A stretch of 64,000 bases of DNA from Chloroflexota bacterium (GCA_026708115.1 JAPOVL010000039.1:1-64000); one strand, 5' to 3'; positions 16,277 through 25,732 are shown, counted from the first letter of the stretch. Translations and numbers: made by a program. The notes: generated from the letters alone by a model not told the origin.

Positions 16277-17731
16277 ATGAGCGGGACGTATGAAGCGAAT
16301 TGGGATTCGCTCACGCAGCACCGAGTGCCGGATTGGTTCAGTGATGGCAAATTCGGCCTGTACGCGCATTGGGGGATTTATGCCGTGCCCGGTTTCGGCA
16401 ACGAATGGTACGGCAAATGGATGTACGATCCCTCGCAGGAGATTCATCGCGAGCACGTGCGACGCTTCGGTTCGCCGGCGCAATTCGGTTACAAGGATTT
16501 CATCCCGGCATTCAGCGCTGAAGATTATGACGCCGATGAATGGGCGGAACTATTCGCGGCCAGCGGCGCCGGCTACGCTGGTTTTTCGCTGGCGCACCAT
16601 GACGGATTCGGCTTATGGGACAGCGATGTCTATCGCTGGAACGTTGGCAAGATGGGACCCAAGCGCGATCTCTACGGCGAGCTGGCGGCGGCGCTGCGGC
16701 GGCGCGGCTTGCGCCTGGTGGCGCCCTTCCATATCGTGCGCGGCTTCAATTGGTTTTTGGCCGGCTGGAACCAATGGGACCAGACCTTTGACGCGGATGC
16801 CGTCGAGCGCGGGATAGCGGAAGGCTGGGACCTTTTCGATCCGGCATACGCCGATTTTTACTGGGTACAGCAGACCAGCCAATTCGCCGACTTCTTCCAG
16901 CAATGGCGGCGCAAAGTGCTTGAAGTCATCGACAAATATCAGCCGGACCTGATGTGGTTCGACGGCGGCAAATTCCGCGAGGATGGCATTGAATCAAGCG
17001 CGCTGGAAATCTTGGCGCATTATCTCAACCAAGGCTTGCGCTGGAAGAAAGAAGTCCTGGTGCTCAATAAGCTGCCGGTGCGCATGCAATACAATTTCCA
17101 TCCCGATTTTGGCGTGATCAATTTCGAAAAAGGGCGGGACCGCCCGGCGAACTACGAGCGGCCCTGGAACGACGACATGCGTATCGGCGATCAGTCCTGG
17201 GGCTGGGTGGAAAACCAGGTCTACGCCGACGGGCATACGCTGTTGAGCAAGCTGATCGACTGCACTGCCCGCGGCGGCACTATGATGCTGTCGCTGTCGC
17301 CGAAAGCGGACGGCAGCATTCCCGAGGGTCAGCGGGGTCCTTTGCTGGAAATGGGCGCCTGGCTGCAACTGAATGGCGAGGCGATCTACAGCACCGTGCC
17401 CTGGACGACACATGCCGAAGGCGATACGGAGAAGCTATTTGAATACCGCAACAATCACAGATTCTGGGTCTATGACAAATGCAATGCCGACGACCGCCGC
17501 TACACACAATCCAAAGACGGCAAGACTGTCTACGCGATGACATTGGGCATACCAGGTCAGTCCGTCACCTTCGAGGCGCTGCACGACGAGGTGGCGATCG
17601 CATCGGTTTCGCTGCTGGAATCCGACCAGCCGGTTGCCTGGAGTCAATCGGAGGCGGGGCTGACAATTGACACCTCGAGCAGCGAATTCGCGACGGATTT
17701 AGCGGCGGCTTGGAAGGTGAGCTTAAGTTGA
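16277..17731 (+). CDS. GH29 alpha-L-fucosidase (paralog 3)
   Basis: The 484-residue protein begins SGTYEANWDSLTQHRVPDWF and shows FGLYAHWGIYAVP, FSLAHHDGFGLWDSD, the nucleophile segment LMWFDGGKF with Asp229, WGWVENQ, and GGTMMLSLSPKADGSIPE. It shares the DPSQ/GYKDFIPAFSAEDYDADEWAELF region with the paralog at 24190, so these two form a sub-pair. It lacks an export signal. GACAGGAG lies 8 bases before ATG 16277. Its final bases overlap the start of the APH-fold kinase gene, suggesting that the two products act in sequence. Catalytic Asp is retained; the usual NVGP strand is SLSP here, a modest departure. Confidence 0.9.
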   Translation: MSGTYEANWDSLTQHRVPDWFSDGKFGLYAHWGIYAVPGFGNEWYGKWMYDPSQEIHREHVRRFGSPAQFGYKDFIPAFSAEDYDADEWAELFAASGAGYAGFSLAHHDGFGLWDSDVYRWNVGKMGPKRDLYGELAAALRRRGLRLVAPFHIVRGFNWFLAGWNQWDQTFDADAVERGIAEGWDLFDPAYADFYWVQQTSQFADFFQQWRRKVLEVIDKYQPDLMWFDGGKFREDGIESSALEILAHYLNQGLRWKKEVLVLNKLPVRMQYNFHPDFGVINFEKGRDRPANYERPWNDDMRIGDQSWGWVENQVYADGHTLLSKLIDCTARGGTMMLSLSPKADGSIPEGQRGPLLEMGAWLQLNGEAIYSTVPWTTHAEGDTEKLFEYRNNHRFWVYDKCNADDRRYTQSKDGKTVYAMTLGIPGQSVTFEALHDEVAIASVSLLESDQPVAWSQSEAGLTIDTSSSEFATDLAAAWKVSLS

Positions 17732-18666
17732 CGAACTCGACATCGCAACTGTCAAAGGAAACGATCGTCGCGGTATTGGAGGCGCTTGGTCAGGCTGGCG
17801 CAGCCTATGGCGTCGAGCCGCTGCCCGGCAGCTATTCCAACTTCGCGCAACTGCTCCGCATCGAGCGGGAAGGCGCCGAGCCGCGGCAGATCGTGGTGCG
17901 CCGATACAACCCGGAAAACTATGAGGCGGGGCACGACAAGCCGGCCTGCGAATATCAGGCGCTGCGTTTGCTGCGCGCGCATGGGATTCCCGTACCGCCG
18001 CCGCTGCTGCTAGATGCTGATGGGGGCCTTTTGGGCTTGCCCGGCATTGTGACCGAGTTCGTACCGGGCCGGCAGATTGAGCCGCCGACGGAGGCGGCGC
18101 GCTGGGGCCAAATGGCGGCGACCAACGCGCGCATGCTGGCGCGGATTCATCAGACGCCCATCAGCGATGCCGACAAGCCTTTCCTGATGAACGACGATGT
18201 GGAAGTCGCCTGGTTCATCAAGGATGGAAATATCCCGGACTACATGCGCGAGGATGCGGACGGCGAGATGATCTGGCACCTGGTCAATGACCATTGGCAG
18301 CGACGCCAATTGGCCGGGCCGCGCTTCCAGCACACGGATTATTGGTCGGGAAATATCTTGTGGCTGGGCGACGAGATCTCGGCCGTGGTGGATTGGGAGG
18401 AAGCCGGCTACGGCGACCCGGCTGGTGATGTCGCTTACGCGCGCATGGAGTATTTCCTGGAAGGATTGCCGGGGGCGGCGGACAGGTTCTTGCAGGTGTA
18501 CAAGGCGGAGACCGGCTGGCAACTGCCAAACCTGGCGATTAGCGAACTGGCTGCCAGCGCCCGACCCATGACTGACCCGGCTGGTTGGTTCACGCGGCCC
18601 CAGATGGAAACGCGCTATCGCCAGTTCATCGCCGCTGCCAAGCGGGCGCTGCTTGGGGGCGGCTAA
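17728..18666 (+). CDS. APH-fold phosphotransferase, translationally coupled to a fucosidase
   Basis: The product (312 residues from TTG 17728) belongs to the aminoglycoside/choline/homoserine kinase-like (APH) superfamily. The Brenner-type motif is HTDYWSGNILWLGDE, followed by AVVDWEEAGYGDPAGDVAYARM, which supplies the metal-binding Asp. GGAAGGTGAG lies upstream of the TTG, and TTGA overlaps the fucosidase stop, so coupled translation is likely; a TTG at 17710 would add six residues. Members phosphorylate very different small molecules, including sugars and antibiotics. Pairing with a fucosidase makes a sugar-phosphorylating role attractive but unproved. It converges on the sulfatase gene with a four-base tail overlap. 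Confidence 0.82.
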   Translation: MTNSTSQLSKETIVAVLEALGQAGAAYGVEPLPGSYSNFAQLLRIEREGAEPRQIVVRRYNPENYEAGHDKPACEYQALRLLRAHGIPVPPPLLLDADGGLLGLPGIVTEFVPGRQIEPPTEAARWGQMAATNARMLARIHQTPISDADKPFLMNDDVEVAWFIKDGNIPDYMREDADGEMIWHLVNDHWQRRQLAGPRFQHTDYWSGNILWLGDEISAVVDWEEAGYGDPAGDVAYARMEYFLEGLPGAADRFLQVYKAETGWQLPNLAISELAASARPMTDPAGWFTRPQMETRYRQFIAAAKRALLGGG

Positions 18667-20084
18667 TCCAGATCGAGGTGATAGCGTTCGTCGCCGACTT
18701 CGGCTTGCAGGCGATGCATTTCATCTTTGAGTTCGCTGACCAGCGCCGCGTAGGCTGGATCGTCAACCCGGTTGCTCAATTCGTAGGGATCCTTTTCGAG
18801 GTCAAAGAGTTCCCATTCCGGCTGGTAACTCTCGTCGATAGCGCCCGTTTGCCCCAGGGCATCGGCATAGTAGTAGATCAACTTGTAGCGATGGGTGCGG
18901 ATGCCGTAATGCGCGTAGACATTGTGATGCGTCTTGTGCATCCAATAGCGATAGTACATGGCGTCTCGCCAATCGCCCGGCGTCTCGCCGGTCAACATGG
19001 GCGCGAAACTGCGACCCTGATAATGAGCGGGCGCGGGCAATCCCGCCAATTCGAGATAGCTGGGCGCGAAATCAACATTGAGGATCATGTCCTCGTTCGC
19101 GCCGCCCGCTTCGATCAGGCGCGGATAGCGCATGATATATGGCATCCTTAGCGATTCCTCGTACATGAATCGTTTGTCGTACCAGCCGTGGTCGCCCAGG
19201 AAAAAGCCCTGATCCGAGGTGTAGACCACAACGGTGTTTTCGGTCAAGCCTGCTTCATCGAGGTAGTCCAGCAAGCGGCCGACATTGTCGTCAATGCTGG
19301 CGACGACGCGCAGGTAGTCCTTGATATAGCGCTGATAGGCCCACTTGCGCAATTCCATTTCCGGCAAGTCGCGCGGGATCTCGGTTTTGGTATCGAGCGG
19401 GACCATGTGGGTACCCAGGCGCATTTCGGCGGCTGCCGCGGCCGAGGCGCGATTGCTGTAGTCGTCATAGAGCGTGTCCGGCTCCGGCACATCTTCATTG
19501 AGGAACATGTGAGCGTGTTTATCGTCCGGTTCCCAGTGCCGGTGCGGCGCCTTGTGATGACACATGACGAAAAAGGGCCGCTGGCGATCCCGACCATGCA
19601 AGAAGTCAAGCGTCATATCGGTGATGAGATCGGTGACATATCCCTGTACTGGCCGCCGCTGTGATCCGTCTGCTGTCTTGAAGATGAAGGTCGGATTGTG
19701 ATACAGCCCTTGCCCGGGCAGCACGGCCCAATCGTCGAAGCCAGTCGGTTCATGGGCGGGACCCTGCCCCAGGTGCCATTTGCCGAACATGCCGGTCTGG
19801 TAGCCGCTGGCCTGCAAGTCTTTGACGAAGGTCGGCAGCGTATTGTCCATATGCGTGTCCAGCGTGGTCACTTCGTTGATGTGATTGTAGGTGCCGGTCA
19901 AGATGGCGGCGCGGCTGGGCGTACAAATGGAATTGGTGCAGAAGCAGTTGTCGAAGCGCATGCCTTCGTCCGCAATGCGATCGAGATTGGGCGTCTGATT
20001 GATGCGGCTGCCATAGCAGGTCATGGCGTGGGAGGCATGATCGTCGGACATGATGAAGAGGATGTTAGGTCTTTGGTCGGACAT
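18663..20084 (-). CDS. Type I sulfatase (formylglycine-dependent)
   Basis: The 473-residue protein opens PNILFIMSDDHASHAM, where the paired Asp residues bind calcium, and has CTPSRAAILTG with Cys54 as the residue converted to formylglycine (C-x-P-S-R). Further family motifs are GYQTGMFGKWHLG, CHHKAPHRHW and VVYTSDQGFFLGDHGWYDKRFMYEESLRMPYI, split here as VVYTSDQGFFLGDHGWYDK and RFMYEESLRMPYI. It resembles the S1 sulfatases that act on sulfated polysaccharides such as fucans. No signal peptide is visible from ATG 20084, so action on imported sulfated sugars is possible. No formylglycine-generating or anaerobic maturase gene lies in the window. Its place among fucosidases supports a role in sulfated fucose glycans (inference). 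Confidence 0.92.
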   Translation of the reverse strand: MSDQRPNILFIMSDDHASHAMTCYGSRINQTPNLDRIADEGMRFDNCFCTNSICTPSRAAILTGTYNHINEVTTLDTHMDNTLPTFVKDLQASGYQTGMFGKWHLGQGPAHEPTGFDDWAVLPGQGLYHNPTFIFKTADGSQRRPVQGYVTDLITDMTLDFLHGRDRQRPFFVMCHHKAPHRHWEPDDKHAHMFLNEDVPEPDTLYDDYSNRASAAAAAEMRLGTHMVPLDTKTEIPRDLPEMELRKWAYQRYIKDYLRVVASIDDNVGRLLDYLDEAGLTENTVVVYTSDQGFFLGDHGWYDKRFMYEESLRMPYIMRYPRLIEAGGANEDMILNVDFAPSYLELAGLPAPAHYQGRSFAPMLTGETPGDWRDAMYYRYWMHKTHHNVYAHYGIRTHRYKLIYYYADALGQTGAIDESYQPEWELFDLEKDPYELSNRVDDPAYAALVSELKDEMHRLQAEVGDERYHLDLD

Positions 20085-20194
20085 GGATGCTGATTCCTTC
20101 CGAGCGATTGGTCAGGCAGGGAAATTGTACATAGAAAAATGGACTGCTCCAAGCAATCCATTTTTCGGTAGAGTATCCTTTACGGTTGAAGCAA

Positions 20195-20280
20195 AATTTT
20201 AACCACCGAGAGCAGCGAGAATTGCTTGCGAAATTGCCCTTTAATTTGTGTCCTTCGTGTCTTTGTGGTGAAACTGAATG
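20195..20280. repeat. Low-complexity repeat, AACCACCGAGAGCAGCGAG type
   Basis: The segment holds AACCACCGAGAGCAGCGAG and, inverted, GTGTCCTTCGTGTCTTTGTGG about 35 bases later. Both arms belong to the CACAGAG-style dispersed repeats seen elsewhere. It lies between the sulfatase promoter region and the small gene at 20360. Confidence 0.45.
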
Positions 20281-20359
20281 CGGCTCATTTGATATTCAAC
20301 CACATTCGATGCAAAATCGATTTTTCACTTGATGATCAATCGTGGTTTGAATCTGGTGG

Positions 20360-20677
20360 CTAAAGCTGGATGAGGCCAATACTCACGGCCCCGACAAATG
20401 CGTTGATGGCGGCAACGAGAACAGACAGCGTGACGGCAACAACGGTGAAAATCGCCGTCACGCGGGTACGGAATTGGCGGTTCTTTTGGATCTCATTCTG
20501 AATACCGTTGGTCTGCTTCTGAATGTCACTGGTCTGTTTGTCGATTTTTTCCGTAATGTCCTTCAGGAGAGCGGCAATTTCCTTGCGCACAAAGTCTTTC
20601 GTAGCGAGGGCGTCCAGTTTTCCCCGCAATTCGCCAATTTCGGCGGCATGTCTGGTGACTTGTTCTTGCAGATCCAC
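20360..20677 (-). CDS. Small coiled-coil protein with C-terminal membrane anchor
   Basis: The 105-residue product has a heptad-like helical N-terminal two thirds (QEQVTRHAAEIGELRGKL, then KEIAALLKDITEKIDKQTSD) and one hydrophobic segment, TAIFTVVAVTLSVLVAAINAF, near the C-terminus. It would be a tail-anchored protein facing the cytoplasm. I do not recognise a family. It lies 88 bases downstream of the aldo/keto reductase on the same strand and could share its transcript. Codon use looks like that of neighbouring genes, supporting a real gene. No function is proposed. Confidence 0.6.
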   Translation of the reverse strand: MDLQEQVTRHAAEIGELRGKLDALATKDFVRKEIAALLKDITEKIDKQTSDIQKQTNGIQNEIQKNRQFRTRVTAIFTVVAVTLSVLVAAINAFVGAVSIGLIQL

Positions 20678-20765
20678 GATGTTCCGCTTCCACTAGCGCG
20701 TAAGGTGCTTGCCAGTAATCTTCAACGCTATTATAGCAGGCGGACGGGTTCTGTCAAACCGTTCA

Positions 20766-21812
20766 TTAATGTGAAATATACGGATGGTCCGCCGCCAGAA
20801 GGCCCTCATCCTTCAGCAAATCCCAGAAGGCCTTCGGCACTTCAACGGACATGGCGTCGACGTTGGTCTTGACCCGGTGCGGTCTGCTGGTGCTGAGGGC
20901 CAGGGCGACGATGCCCGGGTGGGATTTGCCGAACTGGATGCAAACTTCCGACGGTGTCTGGCCGTGTTGTTCACAGAGCGCGAAGAACTTCTCGCGCCAG
21001 GCGAATTTCTCGGCATGGTCCGGGTTGGCGGGATCCAGTTTGACGTAATTGAAGAATTCGCCGCCGGTGAGGAAGCCGGCGTTAAATACCGCCGAATTGA
21101 TGATGGCGACGCCCTTGGCGTGCAGGGAATCCATGAATGCCAGCAGATCGGCGGGATGCGAATAGAGCGTGTAGCTGTTGGCGAACATCACCCAGTCGAG
21201 TTCGACCTGGGCGTCGATCTCGGCGATGGATTGCCAGTTCTTGGCGCCGACGCCGATGCCCGCCGCCTTGCCAGCCGCCTTCAACTCGTTGAGCGCGCGA
21301 TAGGCGCCCAGGATGTCGTCAAAGCGGCGTGCCCGATCATCGGGCGAAGTCGCGGCATCGAGGTATTCGTCGGGGTCGTGAACGGAAACGAGTTGCGTCT
21401 GGTACTGGCCACCGAGCAGTTCCAGCCCTTGCTCGAAGCACTTGAAGATGCCGTCGTAGCTGATGTCCTGGACGGCGTCGTGCGCAAGGCCGAACCAAGC
21501 GCCGGGCTCGAAAGTAGGCTCGGGCGTCCGCAATGGCGCGCGCAGCCAGGCCAGCTTGTTGCTGATGATGACATCGCCGGGCGGGATGCCCAGATCACGC
21601 AGGCAGTCGCCCATCACCTCCAGCGCCAGTCCGGCGCCGTACTTGCCGGCGGAGTCGATCACGACCGGATTGGGCAGATGCTCGAAGATGGCGCGCATGG
21701 TCTCCAGCTTCGATTCGTAAGAGAACTCGCGAAATAGATTGCCGAGCGCGGTCGAGCCGAAGACCACGGGCGGCGTTGTCAATCCGGTTCTGCCAAAGGG
21801 GACATGTTGCAT
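20766..21812 (-). CDS. Aldo/keto reductase, L-fucose/D-threo-aldose dehydrogenase-like
   Basis: The 348-residue protein has the AKR barrel: FGRTGLTTPPVVFGSTALGN at the start, the catalytic set Asp and Tyr in VIDSAGKYG, Lys in IISNKLAW and His in LVSVHDPDEY, and a cofactor-binding end segment PGIVALALSTSRPHRVKTN. The GSTALGNLF start and the DSAGKYGAGLALEVMG segment are those of D-threo-aldose 1-dehydrogenases, which oxidise L-fucose to L-fucono-lactone with NAD(P). CAGGAG is the ribosome binding site. Only four bases separate it from the large glycosidase gene upstream, so liberated fucose could be its substrate. No fuconolactonase or fuconate dehydratase gene is in the window. Confidence 0.85.
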   Translation of the reverse strand: MQHVPFGRTGLTTPPVVFGSTALGNLFREFSYESKLETMRAIFEHLPNPVVIDSAGKYGAGLALEVMGDCLRDLGIPPGDVIISNKLAWLRAPLRTPEPTFEPGAWFGLAHDAVQDISYDGIFKCFEQGLELLGGQYQTQLVSVHDPDEYLDAATSPDDRARRFDDILGAYRALNELKAAGKAAGIGVGAKNWQSIAEIDAQVELDWVMFANSYTLYSHPADLLAFMDSLHAKGVAIINSAVFNAGFLTGGEFFNYVKLDPANPDHAEKFAWREKFFALCEQHGQTPSEVCIQFGKSHPGIVALALSTSRPHRVKTNVDAMSVEVPKAFWDLLKDEGLLAADHPYISH

Positions 21813-21816
21813 TTTT

Positions 21817-23856
21817 TCACTCCTGGTAGTTCAACTCGATCATCTGATGTCCGTTGATCTCGGCGACGGTGAAGTTGATGCGGCCGTTGACATCCTCGAA
21901 ATCAATCGCAGCGCCGGAGGGCGCCAGCTTGACGCTTGCGATGCGCTTGTCCGCGCGGACAGAGACGGGAATGTTGTAGATGGGTATGACATCTTCAATG
22001 ATGTCAATCTGGCTGCGGCGGATGGGAATGTAATGCAGCAGGTGCAGCACGTTGCGGCTTTGCGCCGGCTGTTGATTGTAGGCCAATTCCAGCGTTGTCG
22101 GTCCACCGTGCCGGACCGCCGGCTGCGGCAGGAGCATCTCCAGCGCATTGAGGAAGAGCGTGCGGCACCACTTCGGCGCCAGGTGATAGTATTGCGTGAA
22201 GATGGGACTGGAGAAATAGATAGCATTGCCGGCCCGCACGATGGCCGCGCCGGCGCTCCCGCCCGAGGACGGCGTCTGCCGATGCGAGCAGAAGCGCTCG
22301 TAGGTGCGGTCGAAGAGCGAGGGCGTGATCCTGGCAAGCACAGTGGCGTCCGGATCGGCCGCGACCGCCGTGCCCCGAATGTAGATCACATGCTCCGTCG
22401 CCGGCAGACCCTGCCCGATGTCGCCCGTCGGTACGATATATTCACAGTAGTCGCCGCGTTCATAGACGCGACCGCGGGCGAGCTGGCCAAAGCGATCGCG
22501 GGGTCCCTCGTCGGTCAAGGTCAGGCCCAGCGCATCCAGCGAGAAAGCGGTCTTTTCGGCATTCATGCCGGATTCGAAGGAGGCGATCAGCCCGCCGCCC
22601 GCGGCCAGGTAGGCGTCGATCTTGCGTTTGAGGGCGGCGTCGACCGGGATGTCGTCAGGGAGGATCAGCACGCTGTAAGCGGAAAAGTCGGCCGCGGAAT
22701 CGACGATGTCGAATTGATGGCCGGCTTCTTGCAACATGCTGTGCGCGCCGCAGATTGAAGGCTGCATGCCGCGGTTATCAAGGGGTTCGAACTCTTCCGG
22801 CGTCATCACCGCGATATCGCTGATCGCCCGGGCGCCGATGCACCAATCTTCTTTTGCTTCGACCTGTGTATAGACCGCCCCGATGAGATCGTAAACGTGC
22901 TCTTCAATCTTGCCGTGCGGCGGCAACTGATCGCCCACGAAGGGGCCAGCGCCATGCGCCATCATGCGGAAAGTTTCATATTCCAAGGCTTCCTGGTTCT
23001 TGAAGGAATGAAAATCGCCCCAGGCTGTGTGGAACTTGCCGGTATGCGCCAGGCAGGGCAGACCCAGGGTACGGGCATAGCGCGCCGTCAGCGGGAAGTG
23101 GATATAGCCCCAGTGCCCGCTGGGCAAGGATTCCAGCTCCCAGTGCGTGAAAGCGGAGGCATTGCCCCGGCTGTGGGGGCCGACATGGCCGCGGTTATAG
23201 AAGATGGTGGCGTCCTGGCTAAATTGCCGCACCCAGGCTGTCATCTCGCTGCGGAAGTTGTCGATGACGACCTGGCCGTATGCCAGACGGGCCTCGGCGT
23301 CACTGGGGTCGAGACCGGCTTCCAGCATGGCGCGCGTCGTCCAAACCGAGCTGTCGTCAAGCGCGTGCACGATATCAAAAAAGAAGCCGTCGACGGGCAG
23401 AGAGTCGCAAATGTCCTTGACGTGAGCCTTGAGATAATCTAGATAGGGCGAGTTGACGGCGAGCCGTCGATAGAAGCCGGCTTCGTACATGCCATTGCCC
23501 TGGTAGCTGCCGTCTTCGTGTAAGGCCAGCCATTCGGGATGTTGGGTCGCGGACAGATGGTCCCATTGGACCGTGGTGTAGATCGGCGCGCGTATGCCGC
23601 GGACGTGACAGGCTTCTATTTGCTCCTTGAGCAGGTTCCGGCTCAGATGCGGGTGAACATGTTCGGGATGGGCTTGCGAATCGTAATAGATCCAGCCATG
23701 ATGGCAGCGCGCGAAACAGGTGATGGAATTGACGCGCGCTTTCAAGAGCGTGTCGCCAAATTCGTCGGGATCGAAATTGGAGCCGATACCTTCGATCGCT
23801 TCCGAGGTATGGAAGTCGAGGTGGATCTGACGCATTCGCATGGGAAAATCGGACAT
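21817..23856 (-). CDS. Large glycosidase: GHL6/alpha-amylase-like barrel plus beta-galactosidase trimerisation-like domain (GH151-like)
   Basis: The start is ATG 23856, with GAGGAG just upstream; an in-frame extension to 23910 has no such site. The 679-residue protein begins RQIHLDFHTSEAIEGIGSNF, typical of the hypothetical glycosyl hydrolase 6 (GHL6) barrel, with VDGFFFDIVH as a probable catalytic Asp strand and FYNRGH and FTHWELESLP further on. Residues from about 375 (DIAVMTPEEFEP, YSVLILPDDIPVD, AAGGGLIASFESG) resemble the glutamine-amidotransferase-like trimerisation domain of beta-galactosidases. This domain pair is known from CAZy GH151 alpha-L-fucosidases, so fucosidase activity is a reasonable inference. 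It is transcribed with the aldo/keto reductase, four bases away. Confidence 0.78.
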   Translation of the reverse strand: MSDFPMRMRQIHLDFHTSEAIEGIGSNFDPDEFGDTLLKARVNSITCFARCHHGWIYYDSQAHPEHVHPHLSRNLLKEQIEACHVRGIRAPIYTTVQWDHLSATQHPEWLALHEDGSYQGNGMYEAGFYRRLAVNSPYLDYLKAHVKDICDSLPVDGFFFDIVHALDDSSVWTTRAMLEAGLDPSDAEARLAYGQVVIDNFRSEMTAWVRQFSQDATIFYNRGHVGPHSRGNASAFTHWELESLPSGHWGYIHFPLTARYARTLGLPCLAHTGKFHTAWGDFHSFKNQEALEYETFRMMAHGAGPFVGDQLPPHGKIEEHVYDLIGAVYTQVEAKEDWCIGARAISDIAVMTPEEFEPLDNRGMQPSICGAHSMLQEAGHQFDIVDSAADFSAYSVLILPDDIPVDAALKRKIDAYLAAGGGLIASFESGMNAEKTAFSLDALGLTLTDEGPRDRFGQLARGRVYERGDYCEYIVPTGDIGQGLPATEHVIYIRGTAVAADPDATVLARITPSLFDRTYERFCSHRQTPSSGGSAGAAIVRAGNAIYFSSPIFTQYYHLAPKWCRTLFLNALEMLLPQPAVRHGGPTTLELAYNQQPAQSRNVLHLLHYIPIRRSQIDIIEDVIPIYNIPVSVRADKRIASVKLAPSGAAIDFEDVNGRINFTVAEINGHQMIELNYQE

Positions 23857-23888
23857 GGATGCTCCTCTGCGCCAAGCATTTGATTTGC

Positions 23889-23917
23889 TTGACAGGGTTA
23901 TGCTGGTCAATTACACT
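23889..23917 (+). promoter_or_regulatory. Predicted promoter in the 23857-24189 intergenic gap
   Basis: TTGACA, a 17-base spacer and TACACT match the sigma70 consensus well on the plus strand. The start would lie near 23924, leaving a 5' leader of about 265 bases before the fucosidase at 24190. Apart from this, I see no gene, repeat or clear RNA structure in the 333-base gap, which separates divergent genes. Confidence 0.45.
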
Positions 23918-24189
23918 CAGTTACCGCTATGGTTGCCGTAGCACGCGGCATAGTATATTGCATTGCCAGATCGGTCGCAAACAATCAAAGTCGCCCGCGC
24001 CGACTCGAAATTGGAACAGGCGCCTTCAAGGCTAGAGATTGCGCCAAGATCAGGTATTGTCTAGGGACGCTCGGCCCATACCGCGTTGCCCGGTTGCTGG
24101 AATTGTGGCTGGTTTCCGCATAGACGTCCAGCGCCGCGACAATTGAGAGCAAGACAAAAATCGAGAACCGCGAAGATTGGAGTTTTTGC

Positions 24190-25626
24190 ATGGCGGGGAA
24201 AAGCGAAAAATACGAAGCGACCTGGGAGTCCCTGAAGCAATACCGGATTCCCGACTGGTATATTGATGCCAAATTCGGCATCTTCATCCATTGGGGACCC
24301 TACTGCGTGCCGGCTTTTGGCAATGAGTGGTACCCGCGACGCATGTACTTGCAAGACGACCCGGCCTTCGAACATCATCGGGCGACCTGGGGCGATCATA
24401 CTGAATTCGGTTATAAGGACTTCATCCCCATGCTGACAGCGGAGAAATATGACGCTGAGGAATGGGCGCAGTTATTCAAGGACGCGGGCGCGAAGTTTGT
24501 CATGCCGGTGGCCGAGCATCACGACGGCTTCGCGATGTACGACAGCGACTTGACCGACTGGTGCGCGGCCAAGATGGGACCGAAGCGCGATGTCGTGGGC
24601 GAATTGGCCGCGGCCGTGCGGGCGCGGGACATGGTCTTCGCGGTATCGAGCCACCGCGCCGAGCATTGGTGGTACTTCGACGGCGGGCGCAGCTTCCCTT
24701 CCGATGTGAGTGACCCCGCCAATGACGGCTTGTATGGCCCGGCCGTCGAGGCCTCCAAAGACAAGACCAATCGCGACGAGTGGAAAGAGAAAAACTGGCA
24801 GCCGGCGCCCGATGCCAAATTCCTGGAAGATTGGCTGGCGCGCTGCTGTGAGTTGGTCGACAAGTACCAGCCGCAGGTTGTCTGGTTCGACTGGTGGATT
24901 GAGCAAATCGTCTTCGCGCCGTATCTGCAGCGCTTTGCCGCGTATTATTACAACCGCGGCGAGGAATGGGGCAAGGGCGTCGCCATCAACCACAAGTACG
25001 ATTCCTATCCCGAAGGCGTGGCCGTCTTCGACATTGAACGGGGCCAACTCAACCATATCCGCGACTTTTTCTGGCAGAACGACACCTCGGTTTCCAAGAA
25101 TTCCTGGGGATACATCGACAATCACGATTACAAGACGGCGGGCGATATCATCGCAGACCTGGTCGATGTGGTGAGCAAGAACGGCGCGCTGCTGCTCAAC
25201 GTGGGTCCGCGCGCGGACGGCACGATCCCGGAAATCGAGGCGGACATGCTGCGCGAGATCGGCCGCTGGCTGGCGGTCAATGGCGAGGGCATCTATGGCA
25301 GTCGCGTTTGGAATGTCTATGGCGAAGGGCCAACCGAAATACCGGAAGGCGCCTTCACCGATACCAAGCGCAACCCCTTCACATCGGCTGATATCCGCTT
25401 CACACAGAAGGGCGATACGCTCTATGCCTTCGTGCTGGACTACCCAACGGGCGAGGCGCTGGTCTCGTCGCTGGGCAGCGGCACAGTGGAAATTGCCGGC
25501 GCGCGCATGCTGGGTTCGCAGGAAAGCATCAGTTGGTCGCAAGACGGATCCGGACTGCGCCTCTCGGTGCCGGCCGCGAAACCATGTGATCATGTGGTGG
25601 CCTACGCCATTGATTTGAAACGCTAA
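24190..25626 (+). CDS. GH29 alpha-L-fucosidase (paralog 4)
   Basis: The 478-residue protein shows YRIPDWYIDAKFGIFIHWGP, MPVAEHHDGFAMYDSDLTDW, the nucleophile segment VVWFDWWIEQ with Asp234, SWGYIDNHDYKT, and GALLLNVGPRADGTIPE, the full GH29 set. The N-terminal start motif and RRMYLQDD...GYKDFIPMLTAEKYDAEEWAQLF are shared with paralog 3. GGAG stands 9 bases ahead of ATG 24190. No export signal is seen. A C-terminal beta-rich region of about 110 residues (ADIRFTQKGDTLYAFVLDYP) is present. The next fucosidase gene follows after 106 bases on the same strand, so the pair may be co-transcribed. Confidence 0.93.
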   Translation: MAGKSEKYEATWESLKQYRIPDWYIDAKFGIFIHWGPYCVPAFGNEWYPRRMYLQDDPAFEHHRATWGDHTEFGYKDFIPMLTAEKYDAEEWAQLFKDAGAKFVMPVAEHHDGFAMYDSDLTDWCAAKMGPKRDVVGELAAAVRARDMVFAVSSHRAEHWWYFDGGRSFPSDVSDPANDGLYGPAVEASKDKTNRDEWKEKNWQPAPDAKFLEDWLARCCELVDKYQPQVVWFDWWIEQIVFAPYLQRFAAYYYNRGEEWGKGVAINHKYDSYPEGVAVFDIERGQLNHIRDFFWQNDTSVSKNSWGYIDNHDYKTAGDIIADLVDVVSKNGALLLNVGPRADGTIPEIEADMLREIGRWLAVNGEGIYGSRVWNVYGEGPTEIPEGAFTDTKRNPFTSADIRFTQKGDTLYAFVLDYPTGEALVSSLGSGTVEIAGARMLGSQESISWSQDGSGLRLSVPAAKPCDHVVAYAIDLKR

Positions 25627-25732
25627 GCCGCTCGGCGCATAACCGGCGAAAAAGTCCGCCGCGCTCAGAGAAAATGGCAATCTTACACTCGTGTGAGCAA
25701 GAGGGTTAATAAGAAAGAGAAAGCGAGAGATT

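Noticed and set aside
24472..25680. 402-codon open frame on the minus strand opposite the fourth fucosidase
   Set aside because: It is a shadow frame: the plus strand encodes a full GH29 protein with all motifs, and the antisense product has no recognisable domain.
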